The notes under the pieces: generated by a model
The model's database searches: none
What the model was told of the DNA's origin: nothing
What the model saw: the letters and a program-made list of their open reading frames with translations, nothing else
Shown: one piece after another, positions 15,590-23,716 of the stretch
Layout of the letters: the number at the start of each line of letters is the position of its first letter
Position numbering within the stretch: the stretch's first letter is position 1
Position numbers and translations under genes: made by a program
Assembly: GCA_003245625.1 (NCBI GenBank)
Contig: QKCT01000077.1
Location: forward strand, 1 to 34,577
DNA length: 34,577 nucleotides
Reading direction: 5' to 3'
DNA from: Bacillota bacterium
Lineage (GTDB): Bacteria; Bacillota_I; Bacilli_A; Izemoplasmatales; Hujiaoplasmataceae

Positions 15590-16339
15590 ATGGAAGTGAA
15601 ATATCAAAAATCAGTCGGTTTAACCGATACACCACTTACTTATTGTCCTGGTTGTGGACACGGGATTGTTCACAAACTCGTTGCGGAAAGTTTAGTAGAA
15701 CTTGGACTATTAGACAAAGCGATTGCGATTGCCAGTGTAGGATGTTCGGTATTTAGCTATCAATTCTTTAATTGTGATGCCCAACAAGCCCCTCATGGTA
15801 GAGCGTGTGCGGAAGCAACTGGAATCAAACGCGTTTTACCAAATAACATCGTCTTTACCTATCAGGGAGATGGTGACTTGGCTAGTATCGGAATCGCCGA
15901 AACCATTCACGCCGCAAATCGTGGTGAAAATATCACTGTTATCTTTATTAACAATGCGATTTATGGGATGACAGGGGGCCAAATGGCTCCAACCTCATTG
16001 ATTGGTCAAAAGACAACGACTTCTCAAGATGGTCGGGTACAAGCATTACATGGAAGCCCAATTCATATTTCCGAGATGTTTGCGACAATCGAAGGCGTTG
16101 CTTATATGGAACGCGTGTCTGTATATGATCCAAAGCATGTAATTCAAGCGAAAAAGGCGATTAAGAAAGCCTTCCAATATCAAGAAGAAAAACGTGGTTT
16201 CACAATGGTAGAAGTTGTTTCCTCTTGTCCTGTCAACTGGGGAATGAAACCAACGGATGCAATGAATTGGGTGAAAACCAATATGATTGAAGAATTCCCT
16301 CTAGGTATCTTTAAGGATAAAGGTGATCAAAATGCGTAG
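15590..16339 (+). CDS. vorA: 2-oxoacid:ferredoxin oxidoreductase beta subunit, thiamine-pyrophosphate binding
   Basis: This 249-residue subunit binds thiamine pyrophosphate and a cluster. CPGCGHG near residues 19-25 contributes cluster cysteines. The cofactor motif begins at GDGDLASIG near 95 and continues to the NNAIYGMTGGQMAPTS segment near 125. VEVVSSCPVNWG near 210-221 is a usual C-terminal signature. The gene starts 1 bp after the alpha-subunit stop and its end overlaps the gamma-subunit start by 8 bp. All residues expected for activity seem present. Confidence 0.92.
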   Translation: MEVKYQKSVGLTDTPLTYCPGCGHGIVHKLVAESLVELGLLDKAIAIASVGCSVFSYQFFNCDAQQAPHGRACAEATGIKRVLPNNIVFTYQGDGDLASIGIAETIHAANRGENITVIFINNAIYGMTGGQMAPTSLIGQKTTTSQDGRVQALHGSPIHISEMFATIEGVAYMERVSVYDPKHVIQAKKAIKKAFQYQEEKRGFTMVEVVSSCPVNWGMKPTDAMNWVKTNMIEEFPLGIFKDKGDQNA

Positions 16340-16898
16340 TGCCGTAAATGTAAAAGTTGCCGGATTCGGTGGACAAGGTGTTATGATGTTTGGTCAAATT
16401 TTAGCGTATAGCGCAACCAAAGATGGAATCAATGGCTTATGGTTTCCTTCCTATGGACCGGAGACTCGCGGCGGAACTGCGAACTGTTCCGTTATTGTCA
16501 GCGAAGAAACGATTAATTCGCCAGTATTCAAAAATGCCAATCATTGTATTATATTCAATCTTCCGTCTTTGGATAAATTTCGATCCAACGTGGAAACGAA
16601 TGGGTTGATTCTATACAACTCTTCTTTGATTGAAGAAAAAGTGAATGAACCGAATTTAACTTGTGTTGGCGTTCCAATCAACGATATCGCTATCGAACTA
16701 GGAAATGCAAAAGTAGCTAATATGGTAATGATGGGAGCTTATTTAGAACTAACTCATTTATTCTCCGACAAAACAATTTTAGCAATTATTGAAAAGATTC
16801 TCGGAGAAAAGAAAGCGGATTTGGTCGAAATCAATGTTAAGGCAATTGAAGCTGGAAAACAATATATCCAACAACAAGGAGTCGTCTATGCTGCGTAA
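16332..16898 (+). CDS. vorC: 2-oxoacid:ferredoxin oxidoreductase gamma subunit
   Basis: The ATG at 16332 is preferred over the in-frame GTG at 16323, because AAAGGTG sits 6 nt before it. The 188-residue product has VAGFGGQGVMMFGQILAYSA at the N-terminus, then WFPSYGPETRGGTANCSVIVS near 40, both hallmarks of the gamma domain that binds coenzyme A at the subunit interface. It overlaps the previous gene by 8 bp and the next by 11 bp, so the whole set is tightly coupled. Confidence 0.92.
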   Translation: MRSAVNVKVAGFGGQGVMMFGQILAYSATKDGINGLWFPSYGPETRGGTANCSVIVSEETINSPVFKNANHCIIFNLPSLDKFRSNVETNGLILYNSSLIEEKVNEPNLTCVGVPINDIAIELGNAKVANMVMMGAYLELTHLFSDKTILAIIEKILGEKKADLVEINVKAIEAGKQYIQQQGVVYAA

Positions 16899-17802
16899 TC
16901 TAGAAGAGTTGCGTTTCGCTGCTAAGAACGCTAAAATAAAACGTTTGGCTGTCGTTTTTGCTCACGATGATCATGTCATCGAAGCTGTAAAAGACGCCAG
17001 CGATTTTGGTGTTGTTGAACCGATATTGATCGGAGAAGAGGCAAAGATTCGCTCTTTGATGAAAGAATACGACTGGAATATACAAGCAACGATTATCGAT
17101 GAGGAGGATCCAAATCTCGCTACTAAAATCGCGATGGACTTAGTCAATCATGGAGAAGCGGACATTGTTATGAAAGGGCTCCTTGATACCAAATTACTCT
17201 TAAAAGGTGTTGTAAACAAAGAATACGGTATTGTCAACTCTACTTTGCTTAGTCATGTTGGAATTGTTGAAGTTCCTGGATATTCACGCTTATTGTTTGC
17301 GACCGATGGAGCGATGAATATCGCCCCAACATGGGAACAAAAGATTTTAATCATTGAATCAGCAGTCCGTTTGGCGAAATCATTGGGATATGATTTGCCA
17401 AAGGTTGGTCTGGTTTCTTCTGTGGAAAAGGTAAATCCTAAAATTGAATCTACTTTAGATGCAGAGAAAATCGTTCAGTATTACAAAGAACAATCCATCG
17501 ATTTTTTGATCGACGGCCCTTTTGCAGTCGACAATCTTGTATCGATGGAATCCGTCCAAACAAAGGGAATCGACTCTCCTGTTGCAGGAGTGTGTGACAT
17601 TTTAGTATTTCCAAACTTGGACGGTGGGAATATATTCTATAAAACAAGTGTGTTTTTAGCCAAAGGCAAGTCTGCGGGAATCATTATGGGTGCGAAAGTA
17701 CCAATCGTATTAACTTCTCGCGCAGACGGTGCTGAAGCCAAACTCAACTCAATCCTGTTAGCGGTGGTGAACAAAGATGGATTACTTGCTTCTGGTCATT
17801 AA
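16888..17802 (+). CDS. ptb: phosphate butyryltransferase
   Basis: The ATG at 16888 has an AAGGAG site 7 nt upstream; an upstream in-frame ATG lies deep in the gamma-subunit gene and is rejected. The 304-residue enzyme converts butyryl-CoA, isobutyryl-CoA or similar with phosphate to the acyl phosphate and CoA. Family signs are KGLLDTKLLLKGVVN near 90-105, LLSHVGIVEVPGYSRLLFATDGAMNIAP near 115-145, QTKGIDSPVAGVCDILVFPNLDGGNI near 230-255 and KVPIVLTSRADGAEAKLNSI near 270-290. It overlaps the gamma-subunit gene by 11 bp and the kinase gene by 26 bp. Confidence 0.95.
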   Translation: MLRNLEELRFAAKNAKIKRLAVVFAHDDHVIEAVKDASDFGVVEPILIGEEAKIRSLMKEYDWNIQATIIDEEDPNLATKIAMDLVNHGEADIVMKGLLDTKLLLKGVVNKEYGIVNSTLLSHVGIVEVPGYSRLLFATDGAMNIAPTWEQKILIIESAVRLAKSLGYDLPKVGLVSSVEKVNPKIESTLDAEKIVQYYKEQSIDFLIDGPFAVDNLVSMESVQTKGIDSPVAGVCDILVFPNLDGGNIFYKTSVFLAKGKSAGIIMGAKVPIVLTSRADGAEAKLNSILLAVVNKDGLLASGH

Positions 17803-18847
17803 CCCTGGTAGTACATCGACTAAAGTTGCGATATTCTTGAATGATAAATTGATTCAAGAAGCTTCTTTGCGTCACGATGTGGAAAAACTGAAGGAATTTG
17901 ACAATATCATCGATCAATTGGAGTTTCGCAGACAAGTGATTATGGATTTCTTAATCGACCATAAGTATCAATTGAATCAGATTGATGTCTTTATCGGTCG
18001 AGGCGGAATGTTAAAGCCATTAAAGAATGGCGGGGCTTATCTTGTAACAGAACAGATGTTGGAAGATTTGCGTCAATGTAAATACGGTGCACACGCTTCT
18101 AATTTAGGGGCTTTGTTAGCGTCAAGTTTTGCCAAACCTTTCAATCGTCCGGCTTACATTGTCGATCCGGTTGTAATTGATGAGTTCGAGGATTTCGCCA
18201 GAGTCTCAGGTCAAAAACTAATTGAAAGACGGAGTATTTTTCACGCGTTAAACCAAAAAGCAACAGCCAAAAGACATGCGAAACACATGGGTAAACGGTA
18301 TGAAGATATGAATCTAATCGTTGTTCATTTGGGTGGAGGAATTTCAGTAGGTCTTCACAAAAAAGGTAGAGTCGTCGATGTCAACAACGCTCTTGGTGGA
18401 GATGGTCCATTTTCTCCTGAACGTACAGGAACAATTCCTACCTATCCTCTCGTTGATATTTGTTTCTCTGGAGAGTATAGCAAAGAAGAAGTGAAAAAAC
18501 TATTGGTCGGAAATGGTGGCTTGGTAAGCTATCTTGGTACGAATGACGGTCGCGTTGTAGAAGAACGGATTCATCAAGGGGATCCGGATGCTCAATTCTA
18601 CTTTGAAGCGATGGGGTATACCGTTGTCAAATCTGTCGGTGCGATGTATTTTGCCTGCAAAGGGAATATCGACGCCGTATTGATTACCGGTGGATTGGCC
18701 CACAGTAAATATTTTATCGATTTCTTGAGAGGTTATATCGAACGAGTGGTACCCGTTTATATTTATCCAGGAGAAGATGAAATGAGAGCGTTGGCGGAAG
18801 GCACATTAAGAGTCTTACGCAAGGAAGAACGTTTACAGGCATACTAA
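17777..18847 (+). CDS. buk: butyrate (branched-chain acyl) kinase
   Basis: The 356-residue acetokinase-family enzyme transfers phosphate from acyl phosphate to ADP, giving ATP and butyrate or a branched-chain acid. N-terminal VINPGSTSTKVAIF, GRGGMLKPLKNGGAYLV near 75, VVHLGGGISVGLHKKGRVVDVNNALGGDGPFSPERTG split around 190-225, and VLITGGLAHSKYF near 295 are the expected phosphate and nucleotide motifs. The length suits Buk. It is the last gene of the operon and is followed by a bidirectional terminator. With the oxidoreductase and Ptb it forms a complete ATP-yielding route from 2-oxoacids. Confidence 0.95.
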   Translation: MDYLLLVINPGSTSTKVAIFLNDKLIQEASLRHDVEKLKEFDNIIDQLEFRRQVIMDFLIDHKYQLNQIDVFIGRGGMLKPLKNGGAYLVTEQMLEDLRQCKYGAHASNLGALLASSFAKPFNRPAYIVDPVVIDEFEDFARVSGQKLIERRSIFHALNQKATAKRHAKHMGKRYEDMNLIVVHLGGGISVGLHKKGRVVDVNNALGGDGPFSPERTGTIPTYPLVDICFSGEYSKEEVKKLLVGNGGLVSYLGTNDGRVVEERIHQGDPDAQFYFEAMGYTVVKSVGAMYFACKGNIDAVLITGGLAHSKYFIDFLRGYIERVVPVYIYPGEDEMRALAEGTLRVLRKEERLQAY

Positions 18848-18857
18848 AAACAATACA

Positions 18858-18893
18858 AAAGGCGCACCGTAACTGGAGCGCCTTCTTTTTTTA
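18858..18893. terminator. bidirectional terminator between buk and the prephenate-dehydratase-like gene
   Basis: AAGGCGC (18859-18865) pairs with GCGCCTT (18878-18884) around a 12-nt loop. A T-rich tract follows on the plus strand (CTTTTTTT). The minus strand reads TTTTGTATTGTTTTT, so it can serve the convergent gene too. Confidence 0.85.
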
Positions 18894-19454
18894 TTTTGTA
18901 TAGACTTCAAATTCGGTTTGATTATCACAATTGTCTTCCAAATTGGAAACCAGCAAATGAAGGTGATTCATTTCCCCCGCATTTTCCCTGCATAATACAG
19001 CGGCTTCTTTTGATAAAATACCATTTCCTAGCTTTCGAGCTGCAGTCGCAGTATCTTCATCTTCAATCAGTTGCAGATTAGGATATTGGGTTTTTAATGT
19101 AGTTTCACATTGCTTGAACGCTTGCGGATGAGATACAAGAAAACGCAAATCAGATAGTTGAACGCTGGAATCCTTAACGAATAGAAAATGATGAATCGGG
19201 ATTATAATACTACCCCTTTTCTTCAATGTTGTATTCAACAATGCGTCCATGCTTTCTTTTACAACACCACCATGATTGTTTCGAATGGCAATTACGCCGA
19301 TATCGATCTTATCCGTTTCTACACATGTTAAAACATTCAAAGAAGAAACCAAAGGTAAAAAAATACAGTCCGTTACATGATTTTGTTCTGCATAAATACG
19401 TGCGGCTTCTTCCGAATTGGATCCTTCGATCCCTTGATACCCGATAATTTTCAT
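18891..19454 (-). CDS. prephenate-dehydratase-like protein without ACT domain, active site altered
   Basis: The ATG at 19454 is chosen because a GAGGG site lies 10 nt upstream and a -10 sits just before; longer in-frame starts would overlap that promoter. The 187-residue product follows the prephenate dehydratase fold: GYQGIEGSNSEEAA at 5-18, IRNNHGG at 57-63, SHPQAFKQC at 108-116, DTATAARKL near 134-142 and NLEDNCDNQTEF at 171-182. The Ser, Gln and Thr of the active site are kept (108, 115, 180). However, the Glu of the usual IEN is Arg58, and the Arg of TRF is Glu181. The regulatory ACT domain is absent. It may be inactive or have changed ligand; no other aromatic pathway gene is near. Confidence 0.7.
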   Translation of the reverse strand: MKIIGYQGIEGSNSEEAARIYAEQNHVTDCIFLPLVSSLNVLTCVETDKIDIGVIAIRNNHGGVVKESMDALLNTTLKKRGSIIIPIHHFLFVKDSSVQLSDLRFLVSHPQAFKQCETTLKTQYPNLQLIEDEDTATAARKLGNGILSKEAAVLCRENAGEMNHLHLLVSNLEDNCDNQTEFEVYTK

Positions 19455-19482
19455 TGGCTGATAACCCTCATTCATTACAACC

Positions 19483-19491
19483 ATTGTATCA
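19483..19491 (-). promoter_or_regulatory. extended -10 promoter TGATACAAT of the prephenate-dehydratase-like gene
   Basis: Read on the minus strand, TACAAT (19488 down to 19483) has TG one base upstream. A TTGGTT at 19513-19508 could be a -35 with a 19-bp spacer. Confidence 0.55.
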
Positions 19492-19540
19492 CTTTTTGGG
19501 AATATCGAACCAATGAACACGTTTTCAATCTGGATGATAG

Positions 19541-19569
19541 TAAAAAGAATCGCAAAAATGCGATTCTTT
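19541..19569 (-). terminator. intrinsic terminator of clpB
   Basis: On the minus strand AAAGAATCGCA pairs with TGCGATTCTTT over 11 bp around a TTTT loop, followed by more T residues. The stem overlaps the clpB stop codon. Confidence 0.9.
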
Positions 19570-21685
19570 ATGATTGAACGATAAATTCGTCACCTTCTAC
19601 ATCAAGAGTGTAACTGCGCTCTGGCTGAATATAGGAACCAACGATTTGTTTTGCGATCAACGATTCGATATGATGTTGAATATATCGTTTGATAGGTCTT
19701 GCACCATAATCTGGATCATAAGCATCATTTAAAATTTTCACTTTGACTTTATCGGTAAAAGAGAAATGGTATTTCTGTTGTTCCAAACGAAGATATAAAT
19801 CTTGTAGCATCTTATCGACAATCTTCATTTGCGTCTCTTTATTCAGAGAGTTGAAGATGATGATTTCATCGATGCGGTTGATAAATTCCGGTTTGAAACT
19901 TTGTTTTACCAAATTCATGACTTCTTGATTTGCGTTAACATCATGTTGAATCATGTATTGACCACCAAGATTGCTTGTCATAATGATAATGGTATTCTTA
20001 AAATCGACGGTTCGACCTTGATTATCTGTGAGTCGCCCATCATCGAGGATCTGCAATAACACATTGAATACTTCAGGATGCGCTTTTTCGATTTCATCAA
20101 ATAAAACAATGGAATACGGTTTCCGACGAACGGCTTCGGTTAATTGCCCACCTTCATCATAGCCGACATATCCAGGAGGAGCACCAATCAATCTAGTTAC
20201 CGCAAAACTCTCCATATATTCGGACATATCGATTCTTGTGATTTGATGTTCGCTGGAGAACAATTGTTCTGCCAATGCTCTTGCAACTTCGGTTTTACCG
20301 ACTCCTGTAGGACCTAAGAACATAAAACTACCGATTGGTCTAAATTCGTTTTTAATTCCAGCACGTTGTCGTAGAATTGCATTCGAAATCAAGTCGATTG
20401 CTTGATCTTGACCGATGACTCTTTTTTTGAGTTCCTCGGCCAGACCCATTAGTTTTTCACGTTCGCCTTCCATTAACTTGGATAATGGGATATGTGTCCA
20501 TTTGGAAACAACCTCCGCGATATCCTCCTCGCGAACGGTTTCACTGATTAAGGTATGATCGCTGGAAGTGGAAAGAGATTCGATTTCTTTTTCCAATGCA
20601 GGGATTGTGGAGTACTGTAATTCTGCAGCTTTGGAATAATTGGAATTGTTGAAGGCATTTTGTAGGTCGTTGCGATAGCCTTCCAGTTTCGCCTTTTTGG
20701 CCTTGATAACTTCCAGTTCTTTCTTTTCTTCTTCCCAGGTCTTGCGGATTTCCTTCTCTGTTTGCTTTAATTCTTTTAGTTCTTCTTTTAAGATCGATAA
20801 TCTCGCTTTGGAATTACTGTCGGACTCTTTTTCTAGTGCTCTTTTCTCGATTTCCAATTGCATGATTCGTCTGGTGACATCGTCAAGTTCTGCTGGCATT
20901 GAATCGATTTCCATACGAATCGAAGCAGAAGCCTCATCGATTAAGTCGATTGCCTTATCCGGTAAGAACCGATCAGAAATATATCGATTTGATAAGGTAG
21001 CTGCCGCAATAATCGCTTCATCCATAATGTGCACACCGTGATGCGTTTCAAACTTGTCCTTTAACCCCCTTAAGATGGATATAGTATCCTCTACAGTTGG
21101 TTCTGTAATCATCACTTTTTGAAGACGTCGCTCGAGTGCGTTGTCTTTTTCGATGTACTTACGGTATTCGTTTAAGGTAGTTGCTCCAATACAGTGTAAT
21201 TCTCCGCGAGCCAACATCGGTTTTAGCATGTTCGATGCATCCATCGCTCCATCGGTACGACCAGCGCCGACAATCATATGGATTTCATCGATAAAGAGAA
21301 TGATTTTCCCATCGGATTGCTGAATCTTTTTCAGCACGGCTTTTAAACGTTCTTCAAACTCTCCGCGGAATTTTGCACCAGCAACCAATGCAGCTAAATC
21401 AAGTTCATAAATAATTTTGTCTTGTAATCCAGAAGGGACATCCTTGTCGACAATTCGATTGGCAAGGCCTTCGATGATTGCCGTTTTTCCAACACCTGGC
21501 TCGCCAATCAAAACCGGATTGTTCTTCGTTCGACGTGATAGTATTTTAATGATACGACGAATTTCATCGTCACGACCAATCACCGGATCGATTTTCCCAG
21601 TTTGTACCTGGTCATTGATATTTCGTCCAAATTTCTCTAAGATGTTTTGGTCGTTTTCATAATCTTGTGGTTGTTGATAATTCAT
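19568..21685 (-). CDS. clpB: ClpB disaggregase lacking the N-terminal domain
   Basis: The ATG at 21685 has a strong AAGGAGG site 8 nt upstream; an in-frame ATG nine codons further up has none. The 705-residue protein starts almost directly in the first AAA+ module: GEPGVGKT at 61-68, ILFIDEIH at 129-136. A coiled-coil middle domain follows (about 270-375, Lys/Glu-rich), which distinguishes ClpB from ClpA/ClpC, and then the second module with GPTGVGKT at 458-465 and [10 protein letters not shown]. The usual 140-150-residue substrate-binding N-domain is absent, as in several mollicute ClpB proteins. It extracts proteins from aggregates together with DnaK. The promoter is covered by CIRCE, so HrcA control is expected. 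Confidence 0.95.
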   Translation of the reverse strand: MNYQQPQDYENDQNILEKFGRNINDQVQTGKIDPVIGRDDEIRRIIKILSRRTKNNPVLIGEPGVGKTAIIEGLANRIVDKDVPSGLQDKIIYELDLAALVAGAKFRGEFEERLKAVLKKIQQSDGKIILFIDEIHMIVGAGRTDGAMDASNMLKPMLARGELHCIGATTLNEYRKYIEKDNALERRLQKVMITEPTVEDTISILRGLKDKFETHHGVHIMDEAIIAAATLSNRYISDRFLPDKAIDLIDEASASIRMEIDSMPAELDDVTRRIMQLEIEKRALEKESDSNSKARLSILKEELKELKQTEKEIRKTWEEEKKELEVIKAKKAKLEGYRNDLQNAFNNSNYSKAAELQYSTIPALEKEIESLSTSSDHTLISETVREEDIAEVVSKWTHIPLSKLMEGEREKLMGLAEELKKRVIGQDQAIDLISNAILRQRAGIKNEFRPIGSFMFLGPTGVGKTEVARALAEQLFSSEHQITRIDMSEYMESFAVTRLIGAPPGYVGYDEGGQLTEAVRRKPYSIVLFDEIEKAHPEVFNVLLQILDDGRLTDNQGRTVDFKNTIIIMTSNLGGQYMIQHDVNANQEVMNLVKQSFKPEFINRIDEIIIFNSLNKETQMKIVDKMLQDLYLRLEQQKYHFSFTDKVKVKILNDAYDPDYGARPIKRYIQHHIESLIAKQIVGSYIQPERSYTLDVEGDEFIVQS

Positions 21686-21716
21686 ACAATCGACCTCCTT
21701 GTTTATTATCATCTAT

Positions 21717-21745
21717 ATTATATCTCAACAAATTAGCACTGTCAA
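21717..21745 (-). promoter_or_regulatory. consensus sigma-A promoter of clpB
   Basis: On the minus strand TTGACA (21745 to 21740) and TATAAT (21722 to 21717) are both perfect and are separated by 17 bp. The -35 lies inside the CIRCE element, so bound HrcA would block RNA polymerase. Confidence 0.9.
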
Positions 21746-21759
21746 CCAGAGAGTGCTAA
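21733..21759. promoter_or_regulatory. CIRCE operator (HrcA box) upstream of clpB
   Basis: TTAGCACTG-N9-GAGTGCTAA matches the CIRCE consensus TTAGCACTC-N9-GAGTGCTAA with one mismatch, at the ninth base of the left arm. It overlaps the clpB -35. It lies about 60 bp from the start of the extended -10 of the divergent cysE gene. Confidence 0.95.
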
Positions 21760-21816
21760 CAAATGTGTTATGGAAGCATTTTTATGAGTAAATTGTGAAG
21801 TCGTTTTATCAATTTG

Positions 21817-21825
21817 TGTTATCAT
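21817..21825 (+). promoter_or_regulatory. extended -10 promoter TGTTATCAT of the cysE-cysK operon
   Basis: TATCAT at 21820-21825 has TG at 21817-21818. TTGTGA at 21793-21798 is too far (21 bp) to be a normal -35. Confidence 0.5.
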
Positions 21826-21849
21826 AGAATCGAAGAAGGAGGAAGGAAT

Positions 21850-22743
21850 ATGACTGTAAAACAACTGACCAAGAATATTATGGCTTCTTATCGTTCCAAC
21901 GTCATCCAAAAAGACCATTGTTCTTGCAAAATCCCTCAAAACAAAGAAATCAAAAAAATCATTCGATTAACCAAAGAACTTGTGTTCCCTGGTTATTTTA
22001 CGTCCAAGAATATTCCGGAACATTCCAATACTAGAACCGTATACCGGCTTGTGAATCAATTAAGAAAAACACTTAAGAAACAGATTGCGTATAGTCAATT
22101 GTATTTGGCAGATGAATCCAAAAATAAGGAATATCTGAAAGAGTCCTGTGTTTTGTGCAGGCAATTTATCGCAACAATACCTACGTTGCGAGAGGAAATC
22201 GCCCTCGATGTGGAAGCGCATTTTCAAGGAGACCCTGCGGCATTCAATCATGACCAAGTCATCATATCATACCCAGGTATCTATGCAATTTTGATATATC
22301 GTATCGCTCATACATTGGACCAAATGGGAGTTGAAGTGATACCGCGAATGATGAGTGAATTCGCTCATCGCGAAACTGGAATCGATATCAATCCCAAAGC
22401 AAAGATCGGCAAGAGTTTCTTTATTGATCACGGTACCGGCGTTGTTATTGGTGAAACAGCTGTCATTGGAGATCGGGTGAAAATCTATCAAGGTGTAACC
22501 TTAGGTGCTAGATCCTTACGAAAAGGTCAATCCCTAAAAGGAAAAAAACGACATCCAACGATAGAGGATGACGTTACAATCTATTCGAACGCTTCGATAT
22601 TGGGTGGAAGCACAGTGATTGGTAAGAATTCTGTGATTGGCTCCAACGTATTTATTTCGGAAAGTGTTCCAGCAAATATGATTGTGACCAATAAACCGTT
22701 TGAATTGGAATTAAGGAGCAATAAACAAAATGAAAGCATATAA
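21850..22743 (+). CDS. cysE: serine O-acetyltransferase
   Basis: The ATG at 21850 follows GGAGGAAGGA; a further upstream ATG would overlap the promoter. The 297-residue enzyme acetylates serine with acetyl-CoA, the first step of cysteine synthesis. A long helical N-terminal half (to about 150) is followed by DPAAFNHDQVIISYPGIYAILIYRIAH and a left-handed beta-helix of hexapeptide repeats: HRETGIDINPKAKIG, IDHGTGVVIGETAVIGD, YQGVTLGARSL, then HPTIEDDVTIYSNASILGG. The catalytic His of IDHGTG is present. It overlaps the cysteine synthase gene by 14 bp, as an operon. The length and N-terminus resemble the EpsC-type SAT of anaerobes. Confidence 0.93.
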   Translation: MTVKQLTKNIMASYRSNVIQKDHCSCKIPQNKEIKKIIRLTKELVFPGYFTSKNIPEHSNTRTVYRLVNQLRKTLKKQIAYSQLYLADESKNKEYLKESCVLCRQFIATIPTLREEIALDVEAHFQGDPAAFNHDQVIISYPGIYAILIYRIAHTLDQMGVEVIPRMMSEFAHRETGIDINPKAKIGKSFFIDHGTGVVIGETAVIGDRVKIYQGVTLGARSLRKGQSLKGKKRHPTIEDDVTIYSNASILGGSTVIGKNSVIGSNVFISESVPANMIVTNKPFELELRSNKQNESI

Positions 22744-23656
22744 TAATATTATAGAAACCATTGGAAATACTCCATTGGTGCGTTTGCAAAAAATCGAACA
22801 AGAATTTGGCTTGCAAGTCGAGTTGTATGCGAAATTGGAGAGTTTCAATCCTACCGGTTCCGTGAAAGCGAGACCAGCTTGGAATATGTTAAAGAAACTA
22901 TATGAAGAGAAACATATGAATGCGGAAACTCTCATCATTGAAGCAACCAGTGGGAATACCGGTATTGGTTTGGCAATGGCAGCTGCATATCTTGGAAATC
23001 CTTGTACACTCGTTATGCCGAATACTTTATCCAAAGAACGAATCGATTATATGCGGTTGTATGGTGCCAATATTCTTTTAACAGATGGGGCTCTTGGGAT
23101 GAATGGTTCGATTCAAAAAGCGAAAGAACTTCAAGAATCATCACCAAACTCGATCATACCAAGCCAATTTGCAAATCAAGACAATCCGTTGGCGCATTAT
23201 CAAACGACCGGTCCAGAAATCGATGAAGCCTTAGATGGAAAAGTTGATTATATTTTTAGTGGAGTCGGTACTGGCGGGACCATCAGCGGTCTAGCGCGAT
23301 ATTTCAAAGAAAAAGAATTCGATATCAAGATGATTGCCATCGAACCAAAAGCTTCCAGTGTCTTATCCGGGAATGCTCCAGGAAAACATAAAATACAAGG
23401 AATAGGTGCCGGGTTTATTCCAGATATCTTGGATATTGCTTTGATTGATGAAGTCTTACAAGTCGATGATGAATCTGCATTTTTCATGACCAAGCATTTA
23501 CCGAAAACAGAAGGAGTATCCATTGGTATTAGTTCGGGAGCAGTTTTGTCAGCGACAATTGATTACCTTAAGAAAAATAAGATCCAGAACAAAAATGTCG
23601 TTATGATATTTCCGGATGCTGCAGAAAAATACTTTTCGACAGGAGTCTTTGATTGA
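22730..23656 (+). CDS. cysK: cysteine synthase (O-acetylserine sulfhydrylase)
   Basis: This PLP enzyme makes cysteine from O-acetylserine and sulfide. The 308 residues show IGNTPLVRL at 11-19, the Schiff-base lysine Lys46 in PTGSVKARP, the substrate loop EATSGNTGIGLAMA near 67-80, the phosphate-binding GVGTGGTISGLARYF near 178-192, and SIGISSGAV near 264-272. The residue after the PLP lysine is Ala47 rather than the common Asp of SVKDR, a local deviation. An AAGGAG site is 10 nt before the ATG. The stop codon lies within the terminator hairpin. Confidence 0.93.
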   Translation: MKAYNNIIETIGNTPLVRLQKIEQEFGLQVELYAKLESFNPTGSVKARPAWNMLKKLYEEKHMNAETLIIEATSGNTGIGLAMAAAYLGNPCTLVMPNTLSKERIDYMRLYGANILLTDGALGMNGSIQKAKELQESSPNSIIPSQFANQDNPLAHYQTTGPEIDEALDGKVDYIFSGVGTGGTISGLARYFKEKEFDIKMIAIEPKASSVLSGNAPGKHKIQGIGAGFIPDILDIALIDEVLQVDDESAFFMTKHLPKTEGVSIGISSGAVLSATIDYLKKNKIQNKNVVMIFPDAAEKYFSTGVFD

Positions 23657-23670
23657 CTCCTGTCTTTTTT
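23638..23670 (+). terminator. intrinsic terminator of the cysE-cysK operon
   Basis: GACAGGAGTC (23638-23647) and GACTCCTGTC (23655-23664) form a perfect 10-bp stem with a 7-nt loop and six T residues after it. The stem includes the cysK stop codon. Confidence 0.95.
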
Positions 23671-23688
23671 GATTTAATGAAAGAGGTT

Positions 23689-23697
23689 TGATATAAT
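23689..23697 (+). promoter_or_regulatory. extended -10 promoter TGATATAAT
   Basis: TATAAT at 23692-23697 with TG at 23689-23690 lies 20 bp before the next ATG. No -35 is evident. Confidence 0.7.
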
Positions 23698-23716
23698 ACC
23701 ATTAAGAGGTGATATC

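Noticed and set aside
16789-16887. N-terminal extension of phosphate butyryltransferase from an upstream in-frame ATG.
   Set aside because: It lies in another frame of the gamma-subunit gene, is lysine-rich and not family-like, while ATG 16888 has a good ribosome site.
20697-21041. Serine-rich open frame on the plus strand inside clpB.
   Set aside because: It is antisense to the conserved coding sequence of the ClpB middle and first AAA+ regions, with no ribosome site or family.
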